Shown piece after piece: positions 54,542-61,991 of a DNA stretch of 64,000 nt. This DNA comes from Empedobacter brevis_A. Lineage in GTDB: Bacteria; Bacteroidota; Bacteroidia; Flavobacteriales; Weeksellaceae. The stretch's first letter is position 1; the number at the start of each line of letters is the position of its first letter. A model generated the notes under the pieces. It was not told the DNA's origin. It ran no database searches and worked only from the letters and a program-made list of their open reading frames with translations. The DNA is taken from NCBI RefSeq assembly GCF_965118635.1, contig NZ_CBCPHV010000002.1:372001-436000 (forward strand). The letters run 5' to 3'. Position numbers and translations under genes: made by a program.

Positions 54542-55162
54542 ATGATTTACGGATACATCAGAGTAAGCACAGACAAACAAACAGTAGAAAATCAACGATT
54601 CGAGATCAATCAGTTCTGCGATAATCAACAATTATTCGTAAGCAAATGGATAGAAGAAACCATATCAGGAGCCAAACAAGTAGAAGATCGTAAATTAGGT
54701 AAATTATTAAAAAAAATGAAACCTGGCGACATTTTAGTATGTTCAGAATTATCACGTTTAGGACGTAACCTGTTAATGATCATGGGGGTATTGAACGAAT
54801 GTATGAATAGAGACATACAAGTATGGACTATTAAAGACAATTACAGATTAGGAAGCGACATTAATTCAAAAGTATTAGCCTTTGCTTTTGGTCTTTCTGC
54901 TGAGATAGAACGTAATTTAATTTCTCAACGCACTAAAGAAGCCTTAGCCCGCAAAAAAGCAGAAGGAATAATACTTGGACGTCCTAAAGGCAGAAAGTCG
55001 TCTAAAACAAAATTAACAGGGCAAGAAAAACAAATTAAAGAGTTATTAGAAAAAAATGTTTCATACAGCGCCATCGGTCGTATATTAGGTGTCCACAGAT
55101 TAACAGTAACATCTTTTATAAAAAACAACCCAGAAGTGTTAGCTTCTAAATCAGATTTCTAG
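54542..55162 (+). CDS. Serine site-specific recombinase, Mpi-type DNA invertase
   Basis: A 206-residue small serine recombinase. The catalytic serine is S9 in YIRVSTDKQTVENQR, the conserved SRLGRN and SAEIERNLISQRTKEAL motifs follow, and the C-terminal helix-turn-helix is SYSAIGRILGVHRLTVTSFIK. The sequence is of the Mpi (master DNA invertase) group of Bacteroides, which flips promoters and gene segments between inverted repeats. It lies 110 bases beyond the reversed specificity cassette. ATTTTTGCAAAAAT (54517-54530) just upstream is a palindrome that could be a recombinase or operator site; CATTTTTG within it is one mismatch from a -7 element. Confidence 0.92.
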   Translation: MIYGYIRVSTDKQTVENQRFEINQFCDNQQLFVSKWIEETISGAKQVEDRKLGKLLKKMKPGDILVCSELSRLGRNLLMIMGVLNECMNRDIQVWTIKDNYRLGSDINSKVLAFAFGLSAEIERNLISQRTKEALARKKAEGIILGRPKGRKSSKTKLTGQEKQIKELLEKNVSYSAIGRILGVHRLTVTSFIKNNPEVLASKSDF

Positions 55163-55221
55163 AAACTTAATTTTATCCCTATAATTTACACACAATCGTA
55201 ACTTTAGGTTTTAGATATTAT

Positions 55222-55254
55222 AAAACCTCATTCAAATTATTTAAATGAGGTTTT
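55222..55254 (+). terminator. Terminator of the invertase gene
   Basis: An 11-bp stem (55222-55232 with 55244-55254), an 11-base loop and a T-run, 60 bases after the invertase stop. Confidence 0.8.
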
Positions 55255-55464
55255 TAAATAGATTACTGTAGGATAATAAATATTTGGTTATAGATCTAAC
55301 TTATTAGGAAAACTCTTTGTTTAGTCGATTTTATATGTCTTTTACTTCGGTAGAATATTATAATATTAAAAGAGTTAATATTTTGAAATCAACAAAATCA
55401 TTTCATAGGAAAATTTATTCATATAGTCTATAGTGTTTCTATTTAGCGGTTGTATAAAATAGTA

Positions 55465-55472
55465 TATATTTG
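55465..55472 (+). promoter_or_regulatory. -7 promoter element of the erythromycin-esterase-family gene
   Basis: TATATTTG, an exact TAnnTTTG match, 23 bases before the start codon at 55496. Confidence 0.6.
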
Positions 55473-55495
55473 ACTCATAAATTAACACAGTAATT

Positions 55496-56812
55496 ATGAA
55501 AAAAATAGTATTGGCTACATTATGTGTATTCATTAATCAGATCAATATTTATGCACAAGAAGATCAATATTTAATAAATGCTTATTACAATCAATTGCAT
55601 ACAAATAGTACAATACTACAAAATACAATTGATCATAGTATTGAACTAGATGCTTTAGGAAAACATATTGCTGATGCTAGAATAGTTTTATTAGGAGAAC
55701 CTAGTCATGGTGATGGTGGTGCTATTCGTTATAAAACAGAATTAGTAAAATATTTATATAAAAATAAGAACTTTGATGTCTTACTTTTTGAAGCTGATTT
55801 CTATTCAATTCAAAAAGGGATTCAGGAGTCATCTAATAAAAATTTAAAAGAACAACTAGAAGCCAATATTTATACTTGTTGGTCAACTAGCCCAGTAAGT
55901 CAAGAATTATGGGATTTTTATAATCAAAACAGAAAATCCAAACGCCCATTGGTAATTGGAGGTTTTGATATAAGACATGCAGGAAATTATGCAAAAAATA
56001 ATTTGGAAAAAGATTTACAAGAACTTTTTACTAAAATTCATTTCAATTTATCTCATGATTATAAAAATACTTTTTTTACCGATTTAAAATATGTACTTGA
56101 TAATGAATTTAAAATTGACCGTCAGAAATTAAAAAACGAGAAAGGCTTATATGATGTTCTAAACAGCCTTCACGAAAAATTATCTTTTAGTGAGTTAAAT
56201 TCTAAGGATCGTACGTTTTGGTTAATTGCTATTGAAAATCTCAAAGGAAATTTAGATGTTATGATTCATAATAAAAACAGAGATATCGCAATGGCAAAAA
56301 CTTTTTTAGCAATAGCTAAGTATATGTATCCTGGAAAAAAAATTATGGTTTGGTCGCATAACAATCATAATGTTTTGGATGTACATACGTATTTAAATTC
56401 TGATGATAAAGCTGCTAAAGATTGGTATCAAAATAATACATACGAATCTTTTAGTTATTTCGGAGCAGAGTTGTATAGAGAACTTAAAAATGAAATATAT
56501 TCATTGGCAATAACATCAGGAAAAGGTAACTATTCTCCTTATTTTTTTGGTACAGATTATTTTCATGCTGATCTTTCCAAACAAGCTAAAATTGTCCCTT
56601 CAGGAATAAATTCTTTAGAGGCTTTTTTGGAAACTAAAACCGATGACTCTCCCCTTTTCATACCTTTACCTAAAGCACAAGGAAAACCCTCTGGTTATCC
56701 TAAATTTGCGGCTCGTTTATTGGATTTAAATTATGAATTAAAATTAGATTATACTTCAGCTTTTAATGGAATTATTTATCTTCCCACAACAGTAGATCTT
56801 AAAAATAATTAA
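55496..56812 (+). CDS. Secreted erythromycin-esterase-family protein
   Basis: A 438-residue protein of the Ere family fold. A signal peptide ends near IYAQ (residue 21). The family's first motif is LLGEPSHGDGGAIRYK (with the Glu-x-x-His pair), FDVLLFEAD follows, and the second histidine region is MVWSHNNHNV. Proven Ere enzymes hydrolyse the lactone ring of macrolides, but most family members, above all exported ones in Bacteroidota, are uncharacterised, so macrolide resistance cannot be claimed. It lies next to the recombination locus, after its own promoter; the amidinotransferase-like gene is 52 bases downstream. Confidence 0.85.
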   Translation: MKKIVLATLCVFINQINIYAQEDQYLINAYYNQLHTNSTILQNTIDHSIELDALGKHIADARIVLLGEPSHGDGGAIRYKTELVKYLYKNKNFDVLLFEADFYSIQKGIQESSNKNLKEQLEANIYTCWSTSPVSQELWDFYNQNRKSKRPLVIGGFDIRHAGNYAKNNLEKDLQELFTKIHFNLSHDYKNTFFTDLKYVLDNEFKIDRQKLKNEKGLYDVLNSLHEKLSFSELNSKDRTFWLIAIENLKGNLDVMIHNKNRDIAMAKTFLAIAKYMYPGKKIMVWSHNNHNVLDVHTYLNSDDKAAKDWYQNNTYESFSYFGAELYRELKNEIYSLAITSGKGNYSPYFFGTDYFHADLSKQAKIVPSGINSLEAFLETKTDDSPLFIPLPKAQGKPSGYPKFAARLLDLNYELKLDYTSAFNGIIYLPTTVDLKNN

Positions 56813-56864
56813 GCTCATCCATTCTAATATTTGTATATTATCTTTATCCAAGATTATAATAAAA

Positions 56865-57833
56865 ATGATTTTTGTAGAAAATGAATACGCAACTTTAAGA
56901 AAAGTTGTTTTGGCAGAAAGTGAATTTGGGTTCCCTCAAGAACCACGATACGAAGATTTGTGCTTTTTAGATGAATCAGCAATAAAAGAAAATTTTGATC
57001 ACAAAGGAAAAGATTATGCGGAAGCTTTTCCAGAATTACAGCAACAATGGGAACAAGAGCGTATAAATCTTGAAAAATTTTTGATTGAAAATAATGTAGA
57101 AGTTTTTCGTCCTCGAAAATTAAATCAAACTGAAAAAGAAGGTGCTGGCGTAAATGGATATGCTAATTTTTTTGTTCGTGATCCTTTTTTTACTGTAGGA
57201 AATAATGTTATCGAAAGTTCATTGCGTTTTTTACATCGAAGAAAAGAAATTTTTACTTTGCGTGATTTATTCAAACAAGAAATATATCCTAATGATTGCA
57301 ATTATATCGCTGTTCCTCAACCAGAATTGGCAAGTATTGATGACTCTTCTTTAGGAAATGGTCCTTTTTTGGAAGGAGGTGATGTTCTTATTTTAGGTAA
57401 ACATATTTTCGTTGGCCATTCGGGTTTAGCTTCTAATCTTCTTGGAATAGAATGGCTAAGAAAACTACTTAAACAGCAAGGTTACCAAGTGGAATCTGTT
57501 AAGTTACATCCAAACTTATTACATCTCGATTGTGCGCTTGGAATTATAAAAGAAGGATTAATGGTGATTTGCGAAGAAGCCTTTTTGGACGGAATTCCTG
57601 AAGTTTTAAAAAACTGGACGAAGATTAATGTTTCATTAAATGAAGCCATGAATTTAGCAACAAATGGATTACCTTTATCTCCAACACTTTATGTTACAGA
57701 TCCTGCATTTCAACATATTGGAAAAAAAGTAGAAAAAGAAGGTGTAAATGTCGCCTATATCGATTTTAGTATTAGTCGTAGTTTCGGGGGGTCATTCCGT
57801 TGTAGTACGCAACCTTTATTAAGAGTGGATTAA
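56865..57833 (+). CDS. Amidinotransferase / dimethylargininase-like protein
   Basis: A 322-residue cytoplasmic enzyme of the guanidino-group-modifying (pentein) superfamily. The catalytic cysteine is near the C-terminus in GSFRCSTQPLLR, the histidine is in LLHLDCALGI, and acidic residues are in VRDPFFTV and FLEGGDVLI. This is the plan of dimethylarginine hydrolases, arginine deiminases and amidinotransferases. The exact reaction is not settled; an arginine-derived substrate is likely. It follows the erythromycin-esterase-family gene with a 52-base gap and may share its transcript. Confidence 0.82.
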   Translation: MIFVENEYATLRKVVLAESEFGFPQEPRYEDLCFLDESAIKENFDHKGKDYAEAFPELQQQWEQERINLEKFLIENNVEVFRPRKLNQTEKEGAGVNGYANFFVRDPFFTVGNNVIESSLRFLHRRKEIFTLRDLFKQEIYPNDCNYIAVPQPELASIDDSSLGNGPFLEGGDVLILGKHIFVGHSGLASNLLGIEWLRKLLKQQGYQVESVKLHPNLLHLDCALGIIKEGLMVICEEAFLDGIPEVLKNWTKINVSLNEAMNLATNGLPLSPTLYVTDPAFQHIGKKVEKEGVNVAYIDFSISRSFGGSFRCSTQPLLRVD

Positions 57834-57903
57834 AATAAGATTCTTCGACAAGCTAAGAATAATATAAAAAAAATAGAAACTTATGTTCCTATTGTGGTTA
57901 GAA

Positions 57904-58037
57904 ATTGTCATCTCGAATGAAGTGACAACGGAATGAGAGATCTTTTTCTTAATAAAATTCAGTTTTCTCGATGCCTCGAAATGACAAGTAAAGGAGATTC
58001 TTCGAAGAGCTAAGAATAATATAAAAGCAAATAGAAA
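57904..58037 (+). repeat. Dispersed repeat block X, copy 1
   Basis: Begins with TTGTCATCTCGAATGAAG and ends near the ACCTATG of block Y. The ends TTGTCAT-CTCGA and TCGA-AATGACAA form an inverted pair, so the single strand folds. A second copy, in the same orientation and again joined to block Y, lies at 63786-63919. Confidence 0.8.
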
Positions 58038-58210
58038 CCTATGTTCCTATTGTGGTTATAAAGATTGGTAATCGTTGATTGAGCGTAGTCGAAATCATAA
58101 GTAGATGATGAGATTCTTCGACAAGCTCAGAATGACAAAATTCGTTATAAAAAGTGAATCTGAATATTGAAAAAGGATTAGAAGAATGGCATTAAAAATC
58201 TCACGTTAAG
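58038..58210 (+). repeat. Dispersed REP-like repeat block Y, copy 1
   Basis: A ~170-bp unit running from CCTATGTTCCTATTGTGG to CTCACGTTAAG. It holds an imperfect hairpin with arms TGAGCGTAGTCGAA and TTCGACAAGCTCA around ATCATAAGTAGATGATGAG. Further copies lie at 58978, 63309, 63503 and 63920. Confidence 0.85.
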
Positions 58211-58497
58211 AAAATGGTTGAATGCAGCGTTAAAAAGATTTTAGCCCGTAGGGTTTGTAAAATCTTTAGTGAAATGAGAACATTTTTAGTAGAGAGGTTT
58301 ACAGCCAAGTCTTTTTTCGTTAGTTTTTTTGACGAAAAAAAGTGACAAAAGATTCTGCCTTTCTATAACTTCAAATACATCAGTATCAGCACCTAAATAA
58401 TCATACTAAATTCTTACTTTCATTTTTTATTCATAGTCTTTATTATTTTATGAATATTGAATTCATATGCCCTTCAGGGAAGCTCATCCAAAAAAAA

Positions 58498-58689
58498 ATT
58501 TGAAATTAAAAATTTGAAATTAAAAGGAGAAGCTCCAGTGGAGCTTAGGTAATACTTATTTCTTACTTTCATTTTTTTACTCATCTAAAAAAACATTTGA
58601 AATTAAAAATTTGATATTAAGAGGAGAAGCTCCAGCGGAGCTTAGGTAATACTTATTTCTTACTTTCATTTTTTTGCTCATCCAAAAAA
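58498..58689. repeat. Two tandem copies of a ~97-bp hairpin unit
   Basis: Copies at 58498-58594 and 58595-58689 are nearly identical. Each has TTGAAATTAAAAATTTGA, a hairpin AGCTCCA(G/C)...GGAGCT with an AAGCTCC/GGAGCTT stem, then TAGGTAATACTTATTTC and TTACTTTCATTTTTT. No coding frame spans them. Confidence 0.85.
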
Positions 58690-58883
58690 AGGAAACAAAA
58701 AAAGATGCCGACAGTAGACTCTCAATGATTCAACTAACTAAATTATTTCCATAAAGTTGGCAACTCGCTGCGCTCAAACACTCCAACTTTTATATTCCAA
58801 TAATTTAGAGTTGAATTGCATCTCGATTCTAAATCGTCGGATTTTAAATTCGTTGTTAAAAGTGAATATTAATAAGAATAAAA

Positions 58884-58958
58884 ACGTAGAACTTAACACA
58901 TATCACGTAGAACTTAACACATATCACGTAGAACTTAACACATATCACGTATAACTTA
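58884..58958. repeat. 21-bp minisatellite, three and a half copies
   Basis: Three exact tandem copies of ACGTAGAACTTAACACATATC at 58884-58946, then a degenerate half copy to 58958. The related locus at 63450 has about one copy plus a degenerate one, so copy number differs between the two composite repeats. Since 21 is a multiple of three, the array reads as a false periodic peptide. Confidence 0.92.
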
Positions 58959-58977
58959 AAAAACGTAAAAAACAAAA

Positions 58978-59105
58978 CCTATGTTCCTATTGTGGTTATA
59001 AAGATTGGTAATCGTTGATTGAGCGTAGTAGAAATCATAAGTAGATGATGAGATTCTTCGATAAACTCAAAATAATAAAATCCTTTGTTACAAGTGAATT
59101 TGAAA
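58978..59105 (+). repeat. Dispersed repeat block Y, copy 2 (diverged)
   Basis: Matches copy 1 from ACCTATGTTCC onward but the right hairpin arm is decayed (TTCGATAAACTCA) and the tail changes to AAATTAAAAAAGAAG. Confidence 0.8.
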
Positions 59106-59465
59106 TTAAAAAAGAAGAAAATTAGTAGTTTATTATTTTATTACGTTCATTTTTATTCATGAGTTCTTATTGTTTTTAAATGAATTCATATGCCCTTCGG
59201 GGAAGTCTTGACACAAAAACGAACCAAAAAGATCAAGTCTGTGCTTCCAAGTCGGTCAATAATGCCTATTCACTAAATGTTTTAAATCATTCGCATATGA
59301 AATGCGAACAGTAAACCATTTTTAACGCTCACTACGCCGAATTGACACTCGACTTTTCAGCAATGACGGTTTTTAGAATCTATTTTTAAAAAGTGAATCT
59401 GAATATTGAAAAAGGATTAGAAAAATGACAGAATAATTAAAACATTATTAGGCTTATTGAGAGTT

Positions 59466-60068
59466 TTAATCTTTAGAAATTAAGATTATTTTACCATTTC
59501 TTATTTCAAGTTCACCTTTTTTTTCTAAGATTTTAATCGTTCGGATAACAGTTTCCACTCGTAATCCTGTTAAATCACCTAGCTGTTGTCTTGAGAAATT
59601 AATCAAATATTCAGCTTCATTATTTTGATCATGTGCACGCAAATAATATAATAATTTAATTAATCTCCTTTCGGGTGTTTGAGAGGAGATTTCTGGTGCC
59701 ATTATAGATTTATAATATAAACGACGAGCCAGACTTTTGTTTACAATTAAAGATACTTCGGGATGTGATTTTAATAATTCAAAAAAAGATGTTTTAGGAA
59801 TTTGAATTACCTTCCCTTTGGTTACTGCGATTGCATTCGCAGGATAAGGTTCGTCTACAAACAAAGGCGGCTCACCAAAACTTTGACCTTCGATAAAAAT
59901 ATTCTGTATAAATTCTTTTCCTTCTTCAGAAAAATTATTCATTTTAACCTTCCCTTCCACAATTTGATAATAATAAGATGGATAATGTCCCACTTCAAAA
60001 AAGACCTCTTTCTTTTTGAAATCTCTTATTTCTCCACCAAATTCTATTAACAGTTCTTCATTAATCAT
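59466..60068 (-). CDS. Crp/Fnr-family regulator, probably linked to the Hmp module
   Basis: A 200-residue regulator with an N-terminal cNMP-type sensor barrel (about 15-115) and a C-terminal winged helix with RQQLGDLTGLRVETVIRTIKILEKKG (recognition helix in VETVIRTIK). It has no cysteines at all, so it is no iron-sulfur FNR; a haem- or NO-sensing DNR/HcpR-like role would fit but is not shown. It starts 18 bases after the uracil-glycosylase-type gene, in a leftward operon with it and the CLC channel. A dyad of its family's type lies upstream of hmp. Confidence 0.85.
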   Translation of the reverse strand: MINEELLIEFGGEIRDFKKKEVFFEVGHYPSYYYQIVEGKVKMNNFSEEGKEFIQNIFIEGQSFGEPPLFVDEPYPANAIAVTKGKVIQIPKTSFFELLKSHPEVSLIVNKSLARRLYYKSIMAPEISSQTPERRLIKLLYYLRAHDQNNEAEYLINFSRQQLGDLTGLRVETVIRTIKILEKKGELEIRNGKIILISKD

Positions 60069-60086
60069 GTTAAAATAAATTACGAT

Positions 60087-60674
60087 TTATTTAGATAAAA
60101 TATTTTCCACTAAAGTAGTTAAATTCGGAAGTATATTTTCTTTAAACCAAGGGTTTTTATTCATCCATATAAAATTGCGTGGCGATGGATGCGGAAGAGG
60201 AAAATAATGAGGTAAATAGTCTTTAAAATGAATAATATTCTCGGTAATATTTTTATGATTATTATCTTTCAAATAATATTTTTGTGCGTATTGACCAATC
60301 AACAAAATAAGTTCTACTTCTTTCATTTCGTCTAATAAACGATGATGCCACAAAGGAGCGCATTCTTTTCTTGGTGGCAAATCGCCTGACTTTCCTTTCC
60401 CAGGATAACAAAAGCCTATAGGCAATAAGGCAAAAAACTTGGGATTATAAAACTCTTCTGTTGTCACGTTTAACCATTTACGTAATTCATTTCCACTCGC
60501 ATCATCCCATGGAATCCCAGTTTGATGCACTCTTAAACCCGGAGCTTGTCCTACAATCACAATTTTAGATTCTGGATGCGCCTGTACAATAGGATTAGCG
60601 CCTAAAGGTAAAAATGGTTCACAAACTTTACATGCACGAACCTCCTGTAATAAATTATCGAATTTATTTGTCAT
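60087..60674 (-). CDS. Uracil-DNA-glycosylase-family protein
   Basis: A 195-residue protein of the UDG superfamily. The water-activating motif region is IVIVGQAPGLRVHQTG (about residues 38-53), an early CKVCEPFLPLGANP stretch carries two cysteines, and the second motif is HPSPRNFIW near residue 165. Family-4/5 UDGs have a four-cysteine iron-sulfur site, of which only part is seen. The start is set at MTNKFDNLL (60674), where it overlaps the CLC stop by four bases (ATGA). The substrate in vivo is not clear. Confidence 0.8.
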   Translation of the reverse strand: MTNKFDNLLQEVRACKVCEPFLPLGANPIVQAHPESKIVIVGQAPGLRVHQTGIPWDDASGNELRKWLNVTTEEFYNPKFFALLPIGFCYPGKGKSGDLPPRKECAPLWHHRLLDEMKEVELILLIGQYAQKYYLKDNNHKNITENIIHFKDYLPHYFPLPHPSPRNFIWMNKNPWFKENILPNLTTLVENILSK

Positions 60675-61945
60675 TTCTTCAGTGCTAGCGTATAAACTGT
60701 AAAGGGATACATTTTTTTTGATAAACCATAACTTATGAATGTGAATAAAGCTAAAGGTAGCCATAAAGCATATGAATTAAAAATTCCGAATGTTAAAAAA
60801 ATAGCTGTGAATGGTGCATGCAACGTTGCAGCAACAGTAAAAGCTACTCCTAAAATTATAAAATTCAAAATAATAATATCAGGTGAAAAATATGTTTTCG
60901 CTAAAATTCCAACTATTAAACCTAAGCATGCTCCAGAAAAAATACTTGGTGCAAAAACTCCTCCGTCACCTCCTAGTTTTAATGTAAGTCCCGTTGTAAA
61001 TGGTTTGATAAGAATTAGAATTAAAGTAAGAATTGCAAAACCTACCACATAATTTTTCTCTTTTGTTAATTGAATAATTGTATGATAACCAGAACCATAT
61101 AATTCAGGTAAAAGATATAAAACACTTCCTAATAAAATAGAACCTGTTGCTAATTGTACAATTGGATGATTTTCTAAAAATGAAACATTCTTTGAAAAGC
61201 TTACAATTTTCGTCATATAAACGCCATAAAAACTTGCTAATCCACTCAAAATAATAAAGAAAGGGACAGCTGTATAATTCCATTCTTTCACTTCATCACC
61301 AAGATTTAGTAAAGGATGTACATCCATTAAAAATAGGATGATCGTAGAAAAAACTACACTGAGAATATGCGCGATCCAAAAAACTTTACTTTTTTGTTTT
61401 CCTATCGTTTCATACGAAAAAAATAAACCTGCCAACGGACTACAAAATAAGATCGTCACACCACTCGCAATAGCTGCTCCCATAAATTCTTTACGGTATT
61501 TTTTAAAAATAACATCCTTTCGTGAAGCCATATCTCCCAAAGTTGCCGTTGCTACAACTGTGGAAACCTCAATCCCAGTTGTTCCACCAAAAATAACGGT
61601 TAGAAAGCCATTGAAAAAATGAGAAAGAACTTTATTTGGAGGAATTCTTTTCTGTGAACGAATAGCCACTAACACTTCGGAGATTCCTTTGTTTTTCTTT
61701 TTATCAAACACAAATTGACGCAAAAAATAAATCAGCGTCAATCCAATAAAAGGAAAAATTAGAAAGAATAATTTAAAATTTTTCGCTTTATTTAGAAGTA
61801 AATGTTCATACTGTTCTACCAAATTTTTGAACATTAAAGTTATTAATCCTACCGAAATTCCTACCAATACAGAACAAAGTATTATTCTGCTCCATTTTAT
61901 CCATCGATAGTTTTTTCGAGATACATGCATTTTATATTTCATCAA
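60671..61945 (-). CDS. CLC-family chloride channel or H+/Cl- antiporter
   Basis: A 424-residue membrane protein with ten or more helices and no cytoplasmic CBS domain. The anion-site motifs are altered: the GREGP loop reads GTTGIEVST (the glutamate is kept) and the GKxGPxxH-like region is replaced, while the late GGDGGVFAPSIFSGACLG motif is normal. The kept glutamate would allow proton-coupled exchange. First gene of the operon with the glycosylase-family and Crp/Fnr genes; translation is coupled to the next gene. Confidence 0.87.
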   Translation of the reverse strand: MMKYKMHVSRKNYRWIKWSRIILCSVLVGISVGLITLMFKNLVEQYEHLLLNKAKNFKLFFLIFPFIGLTLIYFLRQFVFDKKKNKGISEVLVAIRSQKRIPPNKVLSHFFNGFLTVIFGGTTGIEVSTVVATATLGDMASRKDVIFKKYRKEFMGAAIASGVTILFCSPLAGLFFSYETIGKQKSKVFWIAHILSVVFSTIILFLMDVHPLLNLGDEVKEWNYTAVPFFIILSGLASFYGVYMTKIVSFSKNVSFLENHPIVQLATGSILLGSVLYLLPELYGSGYHTIIQLTKEKNYVVGFAILTLILILIKPFTTGLTLKLGGDGGVFAPSIFSGACLGLIVGILAKTYFSPDIIILNFIILGVAFTVAATLHAPFTAIFLTFGIFNSYALWLPLALFTFISYGLSKKMYPFTVYTLALKK

Positions 61946-61971
61946 TAAAAAAGGAGAAGCTTAGCTCCTCC
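61946..61971 (-). terminator. Intrinsic terminator of hmp
   Basis: On the minus strand an 8-bp stem (with one G-T pair, arms inside 61953-61971) and a TAA loop is followed by seven Ts (61946-61952). It separates hmp from the CLC operon. Confidence 0.85.
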
Positions 61972-61991
61972 ACTATTTTGTTAATATTTGA

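Larger units (their letters stand above)
55163..55495. other. 333-base intergenic region after the invertase gene
   Basis: It holds the invertase terminator at 55222-55254 and the promoter of the erythromycin-esterase-family gene at 55465-55472. The stretch between shows no coding frame and no longer inverted repeat that would mark a second invertible segment. Confidence 0.45.
57834..59465. other. 1.6-kb gene-free, repeat-rich region
   Basis: No convincing gene. The DNA is a mosaic of dispersed and tandem repeats: composite blocks also found at 63,300-64,000, two tandem copies of a ~97-bp hairpin unit, a 21-bp minisatellite, and fragments such as GAATTCATATGCCCTTC that occur at both 58,469 and 59,182. 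A hairpin with TTTTTTCGT and ACGAAAAAA arms lies near 58,312-58,340. The repeats have the look of non-autonomous REP-like elements. Confidence 0.75.

Noticed and set aside
55496..56812. Calling a macrolide-resistance gene
   Set aside because: Family membership and active-site motif alone do not show macrolide hydrolysis, and the protein is exported.
58757..58954. A 65-codon frame ending in a VELNTYH repeat
   Set aside because: The repeating peptide is only the 21-bp minisatellite read in one frame, inside gene-free repeat DNA; not a gene.
58884..58958. The 21-bp tandem array as a CRISPR
   Set aside because: The copies are directly adjacent with no unique spacers, and there are no cas genes in the window.
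57834..59465. Repeat-rich region as an insertion sequence
   Set aside because: No transposase frame or terminal inverted repeats bounding one; only short non-coding repeats are present.
60735..61052. Forward frames inside the CLC gene (60735-61052 and 61338-61622)
   Set aside because: Antisense shadows of a strongly conserved membrane protein gene.
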